Below, piece after piece: positions 25,982-35,221 of a stretch of DNA of 64,000 nt. Source of the DNA: Pseudomonas sp. 14P_8.1_Bac3. Lineage in GTDB: Bacteria > Pseudomonadota > Gammaproteobacteria > Pseudomonadales > Pseudomonadaceae. The notes under the pieces were generated by a model. That model was given only the letters and a program-made list of their open reading frames with translations. It did not search any database and was not told where the DNA came from. The number at the start of each line of letters is the position of its first letter. Positions within the stretch are counted from its first letter, which is position 1. The translations under genes were made by a program, and so were the position numbers. Where the stretch lies: positions 62,001 through 126,000 of the forward strand of contig NZ_JANLOD010000065.1 of assembly GCF_025466085.1 (NCBI RefSeq), read 5' to 3'.

Positions 25982-27073
25982 ATGAAACAGTCCAATAAAG
26001 ACACTGTATATATCATTGCGGAAGCGGGTGTGAACCATAACGGCGACCGGGCACTGGCTTTTGCGTTGGTGGATGCTGCCGCTGATGCGGGTGCTGATGC
26101 GGTAAAATTCCAGACGTTTAACGCTGTGCGCCTGGCTTCGCGGCACGCTCCAAAGGCTTCTTATCAGAAGAAGAGTACGGACGAATCTGAAAGTCAGCTG
26201 TCCATGCTTAAAAAGCTGGAGCTGCCGAGAGAGTGGCATGGGGAATTGCAACGCTATGCAAGGGGCAAGGGGATTGAGTTTTTATCCACCGCCTTTGATG
26301 CCGACAGTCTTGAGTTCCTGTCCGATCTTGGTATGCCCTTTTTCAAGGTGCCTTCGGGCGAGCTTACGAACGGCCCTCTTTTATGGCAGTTCGCGCACAC
26401 CGGAAAGAAATTGATTCTGTCGACTGGCATGGCGACGTTGAGTGAGGTGGAGCAAGCGTTGGCAATCGTTGCTCATGCACTGCAACACAGTCAGGAACCT
26501 GCCAACATGGACGAAGTCTGGCGTTGCTGGGGGATGATTGAGTGCCGCGAACGTCTAGTGGGACATGTCACGCTCCTGCATTGCACTTCTCAATACCCGA
26601 CTCCGTGGAGTGAGGTTAATTTGAAGGCAATGGACACTTTGGCTAATGCTTTCAATCTGGATGTCGGCTACTCGGACCACACGGAAGGTTGCCTGATTCC
26701 GGTTGCGGCGGTGGCGCGCGGTGCCAGGGTCATTGAAAAACATTTCACACTGGATCGTTCCCTGCCTGGTCCTGATCACAAGGCCTCACTAGAACCTGAC
26801 GAACTCAAACGGATGGTTTCGGAAATTCGAGCGTTAGAACTGGCGTTAGGTAGCGCGTGCAAAGCACCTCAAGCGAGCGAGTGGGATACGCGCAAGGCTG
26901 CTCGGCAACAGGTCGTCGCGGCCAGGGAGATTGCCGCGGGTTCTGAATTGGTGCGCGAAGACTTGACGACGGCACGTAGTGGCCATGGTTTGCCGGCTAC
27001 CGCGCTGTGGGAGCTGATCGGAACCGTTTCGGTCCGTGCCTATGGCGCGGGCGATGTGATAAGTGATCGATGA
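25982..27073 (+). CDS. legI: Legionaminic acid synthase (NeuB family)
   Basis: A 363-residue NeuB-type synthase condensing the six-carbon diacetamido sugar with phosphoenolpyruvate to a nine-carbon nonulosonate. The N-terminal Ala-Glu-Ala-Gly-Val-Asn-His-Asn-Gly and the Gly-Pro-Asp-His-Lys-Ala-Ser-Leu-Glu-Pro block are family hallmarks of the TIM barrel (about residues 1-290). A C-terminal SAF antifreeze-like domain (about 300-363) carries Ala-Arg-Ser-Gly-His-Gly. It is three bases after legG and overlaps the next gene by four bases. Context makes legionaminic acid, or a stereoisomer, more likely than sialic acid. Confidence 0.9.
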   Translation: MKQSNKDTVYIIAEAGVNHNGDRALAFALVDAAADAGADAVKFQTFNAVRLASRHAPKASYQKKSTDESESQLSMLKKLELPREWHGELQRYARGKGIEFLSTAFDADSLEFLSDLGMPFFKVPSGELTNGPLLWQFAHTGKKLILSTGMATLSEVEQALAIVAHALQHSQEPANMDEVWRCWGMIECRERLVGHVTLLHCTSQYPTPWSEVNLKAMDTLANAFNLDVGYSDHTEGCLIPVAAVARGARVIEKHFTLDRSLPGPDHKASLEPDELKRMVSEIRALELALGSACKAPQASEWDTRKAARQQVVAAREIAAGSELVREDLTTARSGHGLPATALWELIGTVSVRAYGAGDVISDR

Positions 27074-27741
27074 GAAAAACGTCTGATAGCAATGGCATGC
27101 CATTGGTCATTCTCGGCGCGGGGGGGCATGCGAAGGTACTCCTGTCGCTGGCTCAGATCCTAGGTTTGAATATCCACGGTATTTGTGCGCCAGAATTGAG
27201 AGAGCAGGGCATCGGCCAGTGGCGAGGTTGCAAGGTTCTAGGGGGGGACGAGGCCCTTGAAATGCTTGATCCTGCCGGTGTAGGGCTTGTTAACGGCATT
27301 GGACAGTTGGTTGGCAGTACCGCCAGGCGAACCGTTTACGAGCGATTTGCCGCCAAAGGCTTTCACTTTCCGGCACTGAAACATCCCGCAGCCTGGGTCG
27401 ATCCTAGCGTCTTCCTTGACGAGGGCTCACAAGTCATGGCAGGAGCCATAATTCAGGCTGACGCTGTCATAGGTATCAACTCAATCATCAATACCAGAGC
27501 GAGTGTCGATCACGATTGCCTTATTGGATCGCATGTCCATATTGCTCCCGCGGCTACACTGTGTGGAAATGTGCAGGTGGGAGATCGGGCATTCATTGCC
27601 TGCAACGCGACAGTGATACAAGGCATCGATGTAGGTAACGATGCAGTCGTTGGGGCAGGAGCTGTTTTGGTTAGAGACCTAGCCGCCCACAATATTATGT
27701 TTGGCTCCAGGGCACCGATTCGCTTTGTGCCGGGTGAGTAA
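27070..27741 (+). CDS. legH: Sugar O/N-acetyltransferase of the NeuD/PglD type
   Basis: A 223-residue protein. It has an N-terminal Rossmann-like domain (Leu-Gly-Ala-Gly-Gly-His-Ala-Lys) and a C-terminal left-handed beta-helix of hexapeptide repeats. The likely catalytic His is in Ser-Val-Asp-His-Asp-Cys. The PglD/NeuD/LegH group uses acetyl-CoA. In this setting the expected job is acetylation of the C4 amine made by LegC, before LegG. It might instead O-acetylate the finished nonulosonate as NeuD does. The LegH label is therefore positional. Confidence 0.78.
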   Translation: MRKTSDSNGMPLVILGAGGHAKVLLSLAQILGLNIHGICAPELREQGIGQWRGCKVLGGDEALEMLDPAGVGLVNGIGQLVGSTARRTVYERFAAKGFHFPALKHPAAWVDPSVFLDEGSQVMAGAIIQADAVIGINSIINTRASVDHDCLIGSHVHIAPAATLCGNVQVGDRAFIACNATVIQGIDVGNDAVVGAGAVLVRDLAAHNIMFGSRAPIRFVPGE

Positions 27742-27758
27742 TTAAAAGAAGGTATTCA

Positions 27759-28805
27759 ATGAAGCAGTGGGAGTTAACGCTCGTCGGCCCAGAGGTTCCT
27801 CTGGTGGACGCTATTGCTACGCTTGACAGCGTGGCGATGAAAATTGTTATGGTCGTCGATCACGAGCGTCGTCTCTTGGGTACGGTAACGGATGGCGATA
27901 TCCGCAGGGCTTTATTAAAGCGCCTGTCACTTGAAACACCGGTGCGCGACGTGATGTGTGCCACTCCCAAGACAGCTGAAAGAGGTTGGGACAAGGCTCG
28001 AATCCTTGCTGTGATGGAAAAATACAAGCTCTTACAGCTACCGGTGTTAGACCCCCAGGGGTTGGTCATTGGTCTGGAAACACTTCAGGCGCTTCTGGAT
28101 CACCAGCGTAGGGATAACCCGGTCTTCCTGATGGCAGGCGGCTTCGGTACCCGTTTGCGCCCGTTAACTCAAAACTGTCCGAAGCCTCTGCTGAAGGTAG
28201 GTGAAAAGCCTATTCTCGAACTCATTCTGACCAGTTTTATTAATGCAGGATTTCATCGATTTTTTATATCCACTCATTATATGCCGGAGATGATTAGGGA
28301 GCATTTCGGAGACGGGAGCAAATGGGGAGTCGATATCCGTTATGTACACGAAGATGAACCGTTGGGCACCGGCGGAGCGCTAGGCTTGCTCCCTCATGAT
28401 GAGATTGATCTTCCGCTGTTCATGATGAATGGCGATTTGCTGACGACACTCAACTTTCTGAATTTGCTTGAATTTCATCAAAATCATTCTGGTGCGGCCA
28501 CCATGTGTGTGCGCGAGTTTGAATACTGCGTACCTTATGGCGTCATTCAAAGCGAAGGCCATCGAATTCGGTCAATGGTAGAGAAGCCGATACAACGTTT
28601 TTTTATCAATGCCGGTATTTATATTGTGTCACCTGAATTGGTAAAAAGTGTCGCGCCAGGAACCCGTATTGATATGCCTACGTTGTTAGAGGCAGAAATT
28701 GCCGGGGGGCGGGATGTCAACATGTTCCCTGTTCACGAGTATTGGCTGGATATTGGAAGGATGGAAGATTTTCAGCGCGCGCAGCAAGAGTTTGGTTCTT
28801 TATGA
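27759..28805 (+). CDS. ptmE: CBS-domain sugar nucleotidyltransferase (PtmE-like)
   Basis: A 348-residue protein with a pair of CBS domains (about residues 1-115) followed by a nucleotidyltransferase fold opening with Met-Ala-Gly-Gly-Phe-Gly-Thr-Arg-Leu-Arg-Pro-Leu-Thr. This fused layout is that of Campylobacter PtmE, the glucosamine-1-phosphate guanylyltransferase that opens the GDP-linked legionaminic acid route. Its presence implies that LegB, LegC and LegG work on GDP-sugars here. The CBS pair may sense an adenine nucleotide. GTP specificity is inferred from the family and not readable directly. Confidence 0.82.
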   Translation: MKQWELTLVGPEVPLVDAIATLDSVAMKIVMVVDHERRLLGTVTDGDIRRALLKRLSLETPVRDVMCATPKTAERGWDKARILAVMEKYKLLQLPVLDPQGLVIGLETLQALLDHQRRDNPVFLMAGGFGTRLRPLTQNCPKPLLKVGEKPILELILTSFINAGFHRFFISTHYMPEMIREHFGDGSKWGVDIRYVHEDEPLGTGGALGLLPHDEIDLPLFMMNGDLLTTLNFLNLLEFHQNHSGAATMCVREFEYCVPYGVIQSEGHRIRSMVEKPIQRFFINAGIYIVSPELVKSVAPGTRIDMPTLLEAEIAGGRDVNMFPVHEYWLDIGRMEDFQRAQQEFGSL

Positions 28806-29821
28806 ATGCAGTGACTGAAACATACCTTGTCATAGGCAGCGGCAGCATTGCGCGACGTCACATGATGAACATCAAGGAGCTGTTTCCTTCTGTTCGCGTC
28901 GGTTGTGTTTCTGCGTCTGGAAGAGCTTTGGGCGTTGAAGAAGTTGGTGCTGATACGATTGTATATGAAAGTATTGAACTCGCGCTGCTTGATAGTCCGA
29001 CGTTGGCAATAGTTGCTTCACCCGCACCGTTTCATGTTAATCAAGCTCTACGGTTGATAAAAGCTGGGGTTCCAGTTCTCGTCGAGAAACCATTATCGAC
29101 TTCATTGATCGAATTCGCCGCCGAGGGGGGCGAGTTACTTGAGCATGAAGACAAGATTGAAGTCGGCTATAACCTGCGTTTCATGCCTTCTGCAACCAAG
29201 CTCAAGTCATTACTGAATGAGCGCTTTCTTGGCAATATCTACAATGTAATAGTGGACGTTGGCCAATATCTGCCACATTGGCGTCCAGCAAGCGATTACA
29301 GAGTGAATGTTTCTGCGCGTCAGGCTTTAGGCGGGGGAGTGCTGCTCGAACTCAGTCACGAACTGGATTACCTGAAGTGGTTGTTTGGAAAGTTTAGCTC
29401 TGTGTATTGTGTTTCCCGAAACTCTGGCGCGTTAGAGGTTGACGTGGAGGATCAGGTTGACGCAATCCTGGTCAATAGCCACGGCCTTGTCACAAATTTG
29501 CATATGGACTTTTTGCAACGTACTCCTACTCGTACTTGCAAAATTCTCGGGGAGCATGGAACGCTGATATGGGATTTACTGCGCAATCGCATCGTGCTTT
29601 TCAAGGAAAAAGATGCAGAAATAGTGCTTTTTGATGACCCGCACTACGATAGGAATCAGATGTACAAAGATGAGTTGGCGCATTTTTCAAACGTCGCCTC
29701 CGGTTTGTCTCAGCCACTTGTAGGCCTGAAGGATGCGCTCGAAACGTTGGCGCTCATCGACGCCCTGAAGCGCTCCTCAGCCTCGCAAGAAATTATAAAA
29801 ATTGAAGAGTATTTATCTTGA
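28802..29821 (+). CDS. Gfo/Idh/MocA-family oxidoreductase of the nonulosonate cluster
   Basis: A 339-residue NAD(P)-dependent oxidoreductase from the ATG at 28802, which overlaps the ptmE stop (ATGA). The N-terminal Rossmann motif is Gly-Ser-Gly-Ser-Ile-Ala, followed by the family's Glu-Lys-Pro-Leu-Ser block. The Gly-Gly-Gly-Val-Leu-Leu-Glu-Leu-Ser-His-Glu segment supplies the C-terminal-domain catalytic histidine. Homologues accompany ptmE and legF in legionaminic acid loci, but I know of no settled step for it. It may be a redox step on the sugar nucleotide or nonulosonate, such as an epimerisation. Confidence 0.8.
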   Translation: MNAVTETYLVIGSGSIARRHMMNIKELFPSVRVGCVSASGRALGVEEVGADTIVYESIELALLDSPTLAIVASPAPFHVNQALRLIKAGVPVLVEKPLSTSLIEFAAEGGELLEHEDKIEVGYNLRFMPSATKLKSLLNERFLGNIYNVIVDVGQYLPHWRPASDYRVNVSARQALGGGVLLELSHELDYLKWLFGKFSSVYCVSRNSGALEVDVEDQVDAILVNSHGLVTNLHMDFLQRTPTRTCKILGEHGTLIWDLLRNRIVLFKEKDAEIVLFDDPHYDRNQMYKDELAHFSNVASGLSQPLVGLKDALETLALIDALKRSSASQEIIKIEEYLS

Positions 29822-30519
29822 CTGTCTACGCCTTTATTTTTGCCCGAGGTAATTCGAAAGGGTTACCTGGGAAGAACATCAAGTTACTTGGCGGTATCCC
29901 CCTTTTGGCACATTCTATTAGAGTGGCTAAAGAGGTGGCTGCGATAGATAAAATTTATGTATCGACTGACTCGGACGACATAGCCGCTGTTGCCGCAGAT
30001 TATGCTGTTGAAGTGATAAAAAGGCCCGAGGACTTGGCCAGCGACACGGCACCAGAATGGTTGGCTTGGCGGCACGCTATTGAATACCTTAACGCGCGTG
30101 GAGAAAAATTCGACCTTTTTCTGAGCCTTCCGGCCACTAGCCCATTAAGAAGTGCTCTCGACGTACAGAGATGCCTAGATGCAATCGACGAAAAAACAGA
30201 CATGGTCGTGACCGTAACGCCTGCATCCCGAAGCCCGTACTTCAATATGTTGGTGCGAAACGATGAAGGTGTCAGTGCGCTGGTATGTTCGGGCGATAAC
30301 GTTGCTCGACGTCAGGATGCCCCTCTTGTCTATGATATGACAACGGTAGCTTATGTGACGCGGCCTGAGTTTGTTCTCGAACAATATGGCGTCTTCGCGG
30401 GGCGCGTGAAGTCGATTATCGTTCCGAAAGAACGCGCCGTCGACATCGACGATATCTACGATTTCAAAATGGCCGAGTTTTTTTTAGCAGTTAAAGGTGA
30501 CTCGCATGTTGAAGAATAA
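29818..30519 (+). CDS. legF: CMP-legionaminic acid synthetase (NeuA/LegF family)
   Basis: A 233-residue acylneuraminate cytidylyltransferase. The signature Ala-Arg-Gly-Asn-Ser-Lys-Gly-Leu-Pro-Gly-Lys-Asn is near residue 9, and the CTP/Mg region has Leu-Pro-Ala-Thr-Ser-Pro-Leu-Arg and a late Asp-Ile-Asp-Asp. It activates the nonulosonate as the CMP-sugar donor. The start appears to be TTG at 29818, overlapping the previous stop, with GAAGAG upstream. No better start codon is available. Confidence 0.88.
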   Translation: MTVYAFIFARGNSKGLPGKNIKLLGGIPLLAHSIRVAKEVAAIDKIYVSTDSDDIAAVAADYAVEVIKRPEDLASDTAPEWLAWRHAIEYLNARGEKFDLFLSLPATSPLRSALDVQRCLDAIDEKTDMVVTVTPASRSPYFNMLVRNDEGVSALVCSGDNVARRQDAPLVYDMTTVAYVTRPEFVLEQYGVFAGRVKSIIVPKERAVDIDDIYDFKMAEFFLAVKGDSHVEE

Positions 30520-31267
30520 AACCATTCTGGTTGCTGGTGCTGGCGGCCTGCTCGGAACCAGACTGGTATCAACCCTTGTTGACCAAGGCGCACGCGTTAT
30601 CGCTGCCGATGTTGATCGACATACCATGATGGAGCGATTAGAAAAATCGCTCGCGGGTGATGGGCTAAGCAAGGTAACAGGCATTGAACTTAACTTGAAT
30701 GACTCCGTTCAGGTGAAGTCGTTTTTTTCCACGGTGACGAGTTTGGACGGTGCAGTTAACTGTGCGTATCCGAGGAACAAAAAATACGGTGCCAAGTTTT
30801 TTGACGTAGAACTGGAAGATTTTAACGAAAACGTCTCTCTTCACTTAGGTGCATCGTTCTTGTTTATGCAGCAATGCGCAGGGTATTTTCAGCGAGAGCG
30901 AAAGCCATTCTCGTTAGTTAACATTTCTTCCATCTATGGTGTAATAGCTCCGAAATTTGATGTTTATAAAAATACTCCTATGACGATGCCGGTAGAATAT
31001 GCGGCTATCAAGTCCGCTTTGCTGCAATTGAGCAAGTATCTGACAAGCTACGTATCGGATAGCCTGTTCAGATCTAACTCTGTTAGCCCAGGTGGAATAT
31101 TCGATAACCAACCGGCGCCATTTTTAGAAGAATATAAGAAGCATTGCCTCGGTAAAGGGATGTTGGATATAGATGACGTGACCGGTTCTATCGTGTTTTT
31201 GCTTTCTGACAATTCGAGATACCTGAACGGGCAGAATTTAATTGTTGATGATGGCTATTCTCTGTAA
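30506..31267 (+). CDS. ptmA: PtmA-type short-chain dehydrogenase
   Basis: A 253-residue SDR similar to the flagellin-modification protein PtmA. The Gly-Ala-Gly-Gly-Leu-Leu-Gly Rossmann motif is N-terminal, Asn-Ile-Ser-Ser-Ile-Tyr-Gly holds the catalytic serine, and Tyr-Ala-Ala-Ile-Lys the catalytic pair. AAAGG lies about seven bases before the ATG at 30506, inside the end of legF. PtmA travels with ptmB/legF and ptmE in Campylobacter legionaminate loci. Its exact substrate is not settled, so the pathway membership is firmer than the reaction. Confidence 0.82.
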   Translation: MLKNKTILVAGAGGLLGTRLVSTLVDQGARVIAADVDRHTMMERLEKSLAGDGLSKVTGIELNLNDSVQVKSFFSTVTSLDGAVNCAYPRNKKYGAKFFDVELEDFNENVSLHLGASFLFMQQCAGYFQRERKPFSLVNISSIYGVIAPKFDVYKNTPMTMPVEYAAIKSALLQLSKYLTSYVSDSLFRSNSVSPGGIFDNQPAPFLEEYKKHCLGKGMLDIDDVTGSIVFLLSDNSRYLNGQNLIVDDGYSL

Positions 31268-31327
31268 TTAAACCGCCCAATATGCGGGTGGAAGTTAAAT
31301 GTTGTATTGGAGCCGTATGCGGATCTT

Positions 31328-32584
31328 ATGATATTAATAATTATTACATATATGCTTAGCATATTTCTAGTTTTTAGGAATCGACAAGTTCTGAGTCCTT
31401 CAAATATCGTGTTTGCCAGCTATTTTCTGTACTTTGTTTTCCCGGGGCTTCTCTTTTATTTTCTTGAAGCTATTAATTGGCAGTATGTTCTTCCTTGGGG
31501 GAAAACAAATGATTGGTCCGCCCTTTCTGAAGAAGCAGTGCTGTCTTATGCTTACGTATTCACACTTTTTTTTATATTCACCAGGTCGCTAGAGTCGCTT
31601 ATTGACCGGCAACCAATTGGCGATTTTTTTCAAGATTATCGTGTGAGACCACTTGGAGTTGCTGTGTGTGCAGCAGTGATTTTGATTGGGGGGGTGTATT
31701 TCTTCCAAGTGACAGGAGGCATTGACGCATGGTTCAATAATTACAGCCAAACTTATCTTGAAAAAAAGAAAGGGTATGGTCTCCTGAATTTCATTTTATT
31801 AATGAGTGCAAACTTTCTCGCGTTCACAATTGGCGTGTACTGGCGTACTGAAAGGAAAATTAATATTGTACTAATCTGTTTTGTGATTATCGTTTTGACT
31901 TTCTGTGCTTATATTCAAGGCATAAAAAGTCGAATGTTCTATTTTATGATCTTTTTTAGTCTTCCGTGGCTATGTACGTTCAAGTTAACCATTTTTAAAG
32001 GTGCTTTTATATTTGTAGGGTTTGTTCTTCTGTTTAGTTTTGCAATGTATTTTAGATCTAACGGGTTTTATAGTACGCCAGAAATGCTCCTAGAGTATTT
32101 CTTAAGCTACTTTAACACTATCTTTTTACATGATATGATTTTGAGGGATATGCCCCCGGACTTTTTTCTTACGGTCCAATATCCATTTAATAAATGGATG
32201 ACGTTCCTGGGCGTGCCTTCAGAAGGATATATGCATGACATCAGTCGCTGGCTTACATCGATTTATTACCCTTCGCAATGGTTTAATGAGTCTGCTACTC
32301 AGCAGTGGCCAATTGAGACTGAACTGTATTTAAACTACGGATACTATATCTATTGGGTTGTGCCAGTATTTTTGTATTCTGTGTATATGTGCTTGCTCTA
32401 TTTGATGCGATTTAGAGGTGGGCCAGTTTTTCTTTTTGTTTATGTATCAGAGTTGCTGTTATTTTTGAGCATGTTTCGGGGCAGTATGTTGCAGTGGATT
32501 GCTCTGTTTAATATTGTGTTCTATTGTGCTCTTTGGTTTTCAAGACATATGTTGTTTGTTCGTGCTCCATCTGCGCAACAATGA
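31328..32584 (+). CDS. wzy: Probable O-antigen polymerase Wzy
   Basis: A 418-residue, very hydrophobic protein with about ten to twelve transmembrane helices. A larger hydrophilic periplasmic loop lies around residues 280-340. Wzy proteins are poorly conserved in sequence; this call rests on topology, strong AT-richness and a position beside the Wzx-like gene in a locus that also has wzz. It would join lipid-linked repeat units in the periplasm. The start is the ATG at 31328; a TTG at 31307 is possible. Confidence 0.75.
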   Translation: MILIIITYMLSIFLVFRNRQVLSPSNIVFASYFLYFVFPGLLFYFLEAINWQYVLPWGKTNDWSALSEEAVLSYAYVFTLFFIFTRSLESLIDRQPIGDFFQDYRVRPLGVAVCAAVILIGGVYFFQVTGGIDAWFNNYSQTYLEKKKGYGLLNFILLMSANFLAFTIGVYWRTERKINIVLICFVIIVLTFCAYIQGIKSRMFYFMIFFSLPWLCTFKLTIFKGAFIFVGFVLLFSFAMYFRSNGFYSTPEMLLEYFLSYFNTIFLHDMILRDMPPDFFLTVQYPFNKWMTFLGVPSEGYMHDISRWLTSIYYPSQWFNESATQQWPIETELYLNYGYYIYWVVPVFLYSVYMCLLYLMRFRGGPVFLFVYVSELLLFLSMFRGSMLQWIALFNIVFYCALWFSRHMLFVRAPSAQQ

Positions 32585-32604
32585 CGAATTAAATAAACCT
32601 TGTT

Positions 32605-33873
32605 GTGATTATGCTGGTTGGTGAAATGTTTAGAGGATATATAGCTCGTAGTATAAATATCATTCTTCGCGGTATGACGCTAGTTAGTAAATTTGTATTG
32701 ATTTTCTTTCTCGCGAAATTTCTCCAGTCTAACGAGGTAGGGTTATTTGGGCTGTTGTCCGCGACGATCGGATACACTTTGTATGTGGTGGGTTTCGAGT
32801 TCTATAATTTCTCGACGCGTGAAATGATCGGTGAAGACCCAAAACATTGGCTTGGGATGATCAGGGATCAACTGGTACTTTACTTAGTTTTGTACGTTGT
32901 ATTTTTGCCTTGCGCGCTATTTGTCTTTTTTAAGGGATGGCTGCCTTGGAGTCATGTTGTTTGGTTTTTGGCTTTGACTTTACTTGAGCATATTGCCCAA
33001 GAGCTGAATCGAATATTAGTTGCGGTTTCAGAACAGCTGCTCGCCAGTGTTGTGTTGTTCTTGCGAAGTGGCGCCTGGTGTTTAGTCGTCGTAGCAATAA
33101 TGTGGGCAGACGCGACTTCGCGCAACCTGGAGTTCGCATTAGGAGGTTGGGTCCTCGGTTGCTTGTTTGCTTGCTGCATTGCGGTCAAGAAAATTCTCAG
33201 CTTTGACAGGATTTCTTTAAAGAATCCTATTAATTGGGGTTGGATCGCTAAGGGTATAAAACTTGCTATTCCGCTACTAATTGCAAGTCTGGCGATGAGG
33301 GGAATATTTACGTTCGATCGATATTGGGTCGAAAGCATTTCCGGTTTGAGCGTATTAGGCTCATATGTTTTGTTTGTCGGCATGGCGACGGCTGTACTGT
33401 CTTTTATAGATGCGGGTGTCATTGTATTTTTTTATCCCAAGCTAGTGTCCTCCGCAAAAAGTGGTGATATTTCCGGATTCAAAAAGGATATGCGGGAGTT
33501 AACGATCAATATTGTCGGGGTCACAGTGTTTCTTGTGTTGGCTTGCTACGGTGTGAGTGGTTTCGTCCTGCAGTGGTTGAATAATACCGTCTATAGAGAC
33601 AATGTCGTTATCTTGTACTGGCTTTTGCTTGCGATCACTATTTATTCGGTAAGTATGATTCCGCACTTGGGGCTTTATGCTTTTGGTAACGACAAGACGA
33701 TATCATATAGTCAGGTGTCGGGCTTCTTTGTATTTTTGGTTGTCACATACATTCTTGGTAGCGCGATGGGTGTTATGGCAATACCGGTGGGGATGTGCGT
33801 AGCGTTTTCCTTGATGTTAGGCTGGAAGTTGTTCGCTTATCAGTCAATGTTGAAAGAGCGACTTGGCAGTTAG
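32605..33873 (+). CDS. wzx: O-antigen flippase Wzx (MATE/MOP-type)
   Basis: A protein of up to 422 residues with about twelve hydrophobic helices spread over its whole length and few large loops. This is the pattern of polysaccharide flippases of the MOP superfamily (Wzx). It would move undecaprenyl-diphosphate-linked repeat units across the inner membrane. The GTG at 32605 begins the longest form. The ATG at 32626 (Met-Phe-Arg-Gly), preceded by GGTTGGTGA, may be the true start. Charged residues inside helices fit substrate contact but are not diagnostic. Confidence 0.82.
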   Translation: MIMLVGEMFRGYIARSINIILRGMTLVSKFVLIFFLAKFLQSNEVGLFGLLSATIGYTLYVVGFEFYNFSTREMIGEDPKHWLGMIRDQLVLYLVLYVVFLPCALFVFFKGWLPWSHVVWFLALTLLEHIAQELNRILVAVSEQLLASVVLFLRSGAWCLVVVAIMWADATSRNLEFALGGWVLGCLFACCIAVKKILSFDRISLKNPINWGWIAKGIKLAIPLLIASLAMRGIFTFDRYWVESISGLSVLGSYVLFVGMATAVLSFIDAGVIVFFYPKLVSSAKSGDISGFKKDMRELTINIVGVTVFLVLACYGVSGFVLQWLNNTVYRDNVVILYWLLLAITIYSVSMIPHLGLYAFGNDKTISYSQVSGFFVFLVVTYILGSAMGVMAIPVGMCVAFSLMLGWKLFAYQSMLKERLGS

Positions 33874-33921
33874 TGAGACGAGATTTATATATTTTTTTAG
33901 ATTTGATTTTGGTGATTTTTT

Positions 33922-35193
33922 ATGACCGACCAGAGACTGAAATTTATTATTGATTATATCTGGGCTACCGAAAACGAAATCACCATTGATAATAGCGTCT
34001 ATGCGCTTTCGGGCGTTTTGCCAGCAGAAATCAATTATGTTCCTCGCCCTTCGAAGATACTTGGCAGATTTTCCCAAAATAGAAAACTGTTCAGAGTGTG
34101 CGTGGGTATATTTAAAAATTTATGGAACATTGGTGGGGCAGCAATATATTTCTTGTACGAAATGATCATTCTTTACCATCACTCCGTGCGTTGTACAGAC
34201 AAGCTGGATGAGACGGTTGATACAGGTGAGTATGCTTTGGCATTTTCGTCACGTGCTGGAGATATTTTGCAGCCGCCAATCTTGGGCTTTGAACCGAAGT
34301 GCTGGATTACCTTTCCGTGGGCGCCTTTAAATCACCAAACATGCAATGCGCGCCATATCGATATTTTTTCACTCCTTGAGAAGCGGGATTTCTTCGATGC
34401 TTATAAGTTAGCGGTCATAGCCTCCAGAAAGCTTGCACGTCGTGAGCGAACAAAACATTGGACGCTACAGAGCTACACTGCTTTTCGCTGGTTTGCCGTC
34501 AGAATCGCACTTGAGAAACTCGATATAAATCAATTGCTTATCGCCGAGCACTACGACAGATGGGCCGTTCTGGCAGACAAAGTTGTCTCAAAAACAGACG
34601 CATCATTGGTACTGATGCAACACGGGGCGCTTTCCGGACTGACGCTATCGGATCAAACGCGTCGAGCTAGACTACCATTTAAGCTTGCGCATCGACTTTC
34701 AAACGTCACGCAGCTATTTGTCTATGATGAATCTTCACGTGCAGTCTTTGAATCAGATGTTCTTTCGCCTGGGTGCGTTGCAAGAAGTGTGGCGGTTCGT
34801 TTTTTTCAGCCAATGATTGAACTGACTCAACTGCCATCTGAACATGCAGTAAAAATATTATTTGTAGGACATCCGATTTGTGAGGCGTTACATGTCTATC
34901 TATATAAGCAATTGAGTCGGGAATACAATGTAACTTGTTATTATAAGCCACATCCTACGGCTGGATTAAGTGATTCAGTAAAACAACAAAGCTGGTGTAT
35001 TGTTGAGGGTAGAAGTTGTTTTCCAGTGGTGGAATTTCTTATCTCTTATCCCTCTACACTTGTAAATGAGTACGCTGCGTCAGGTATTTCTGCAGTTCTC
35101 CACTCGCTGGACCACGATAAGGATTTTTCCTCTGGCCTTCTAGAGTCAGTCAAGTCAAAATTGGACGCGCTGGCTTGTAAGAAATTGGTGTGA
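33922..35193 (+). CDS. Unassigned glycosyltransferase-like protein, candidate nonulosonate transferase
   Basis: A 423-residue cytoplasmic protein I cannot place in a named family by eye. Two motifs stand out. One is Met-Gln-His-Gly-Ala near residue 233; the other is Tyr-Tyr-Lys-Pro-His-Pro near residue 350. Gln-His-Gly and Lys-Pro-His-Pro occur in GT-B transferases using CMP-activated acidic sugars, such as polysialyl- and Kdo-transferase types. A late Tyr-Pro-Ser-Thr-Leu-Val-Asn-Glu-Tyr block could bind the nucleotide. Between wzx and wbpG, it is the only spare transferase for the CMP-nonulosonate made upstream. That role is inference. Confidence 0.62.
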   Translation: MTDQRLKFIIDYIWATENEITIDNSVYALSGVLPAEINYVPRPSKILGRFSQNRKLFRVCVGIFKNLWNIGGAAIYFLYEMIILYHHSVRCTDKLDETVDTGEYALAFSSRAGDILQPPILGFEPKCWITFPWAPLNHQTCNARHIDIFSLLEKRDFFDAYKLAVIASRKLARRERTKHWTLQSYTAFRWFAVRIALEKLDINQLLIAEHYDRWAVLADKVVSKTDASLVLMQHGALSGLTLSDQTRRARLPFKLAHRLSNVTQLFVYDESSRAVFESDVLSPGCVARSVAVRFFQPMIELTQLPSEHAVKILFVGHPICEALHVYLYKQLSREYNVTCYYKPHPTAGLSDSVKQQSWCIVEGRSCFPVVEFLISYPSTLVNEYAASGISAVLHSLDHDKDFSSGLLESVKSKLDALACKKLV

Positions 35194-35221
35194 GAATGGT
35201 TTTCATTTTTTTGGGGTGGAT

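Noticed and set aside
26430..26610. Apparent insertion in the NeuB-type synthase between the barrel strands
   Set aside because: A similar extra segment occurs in legionaminic/pseudaminic-type synthases as I recall them, so it is not unusual.
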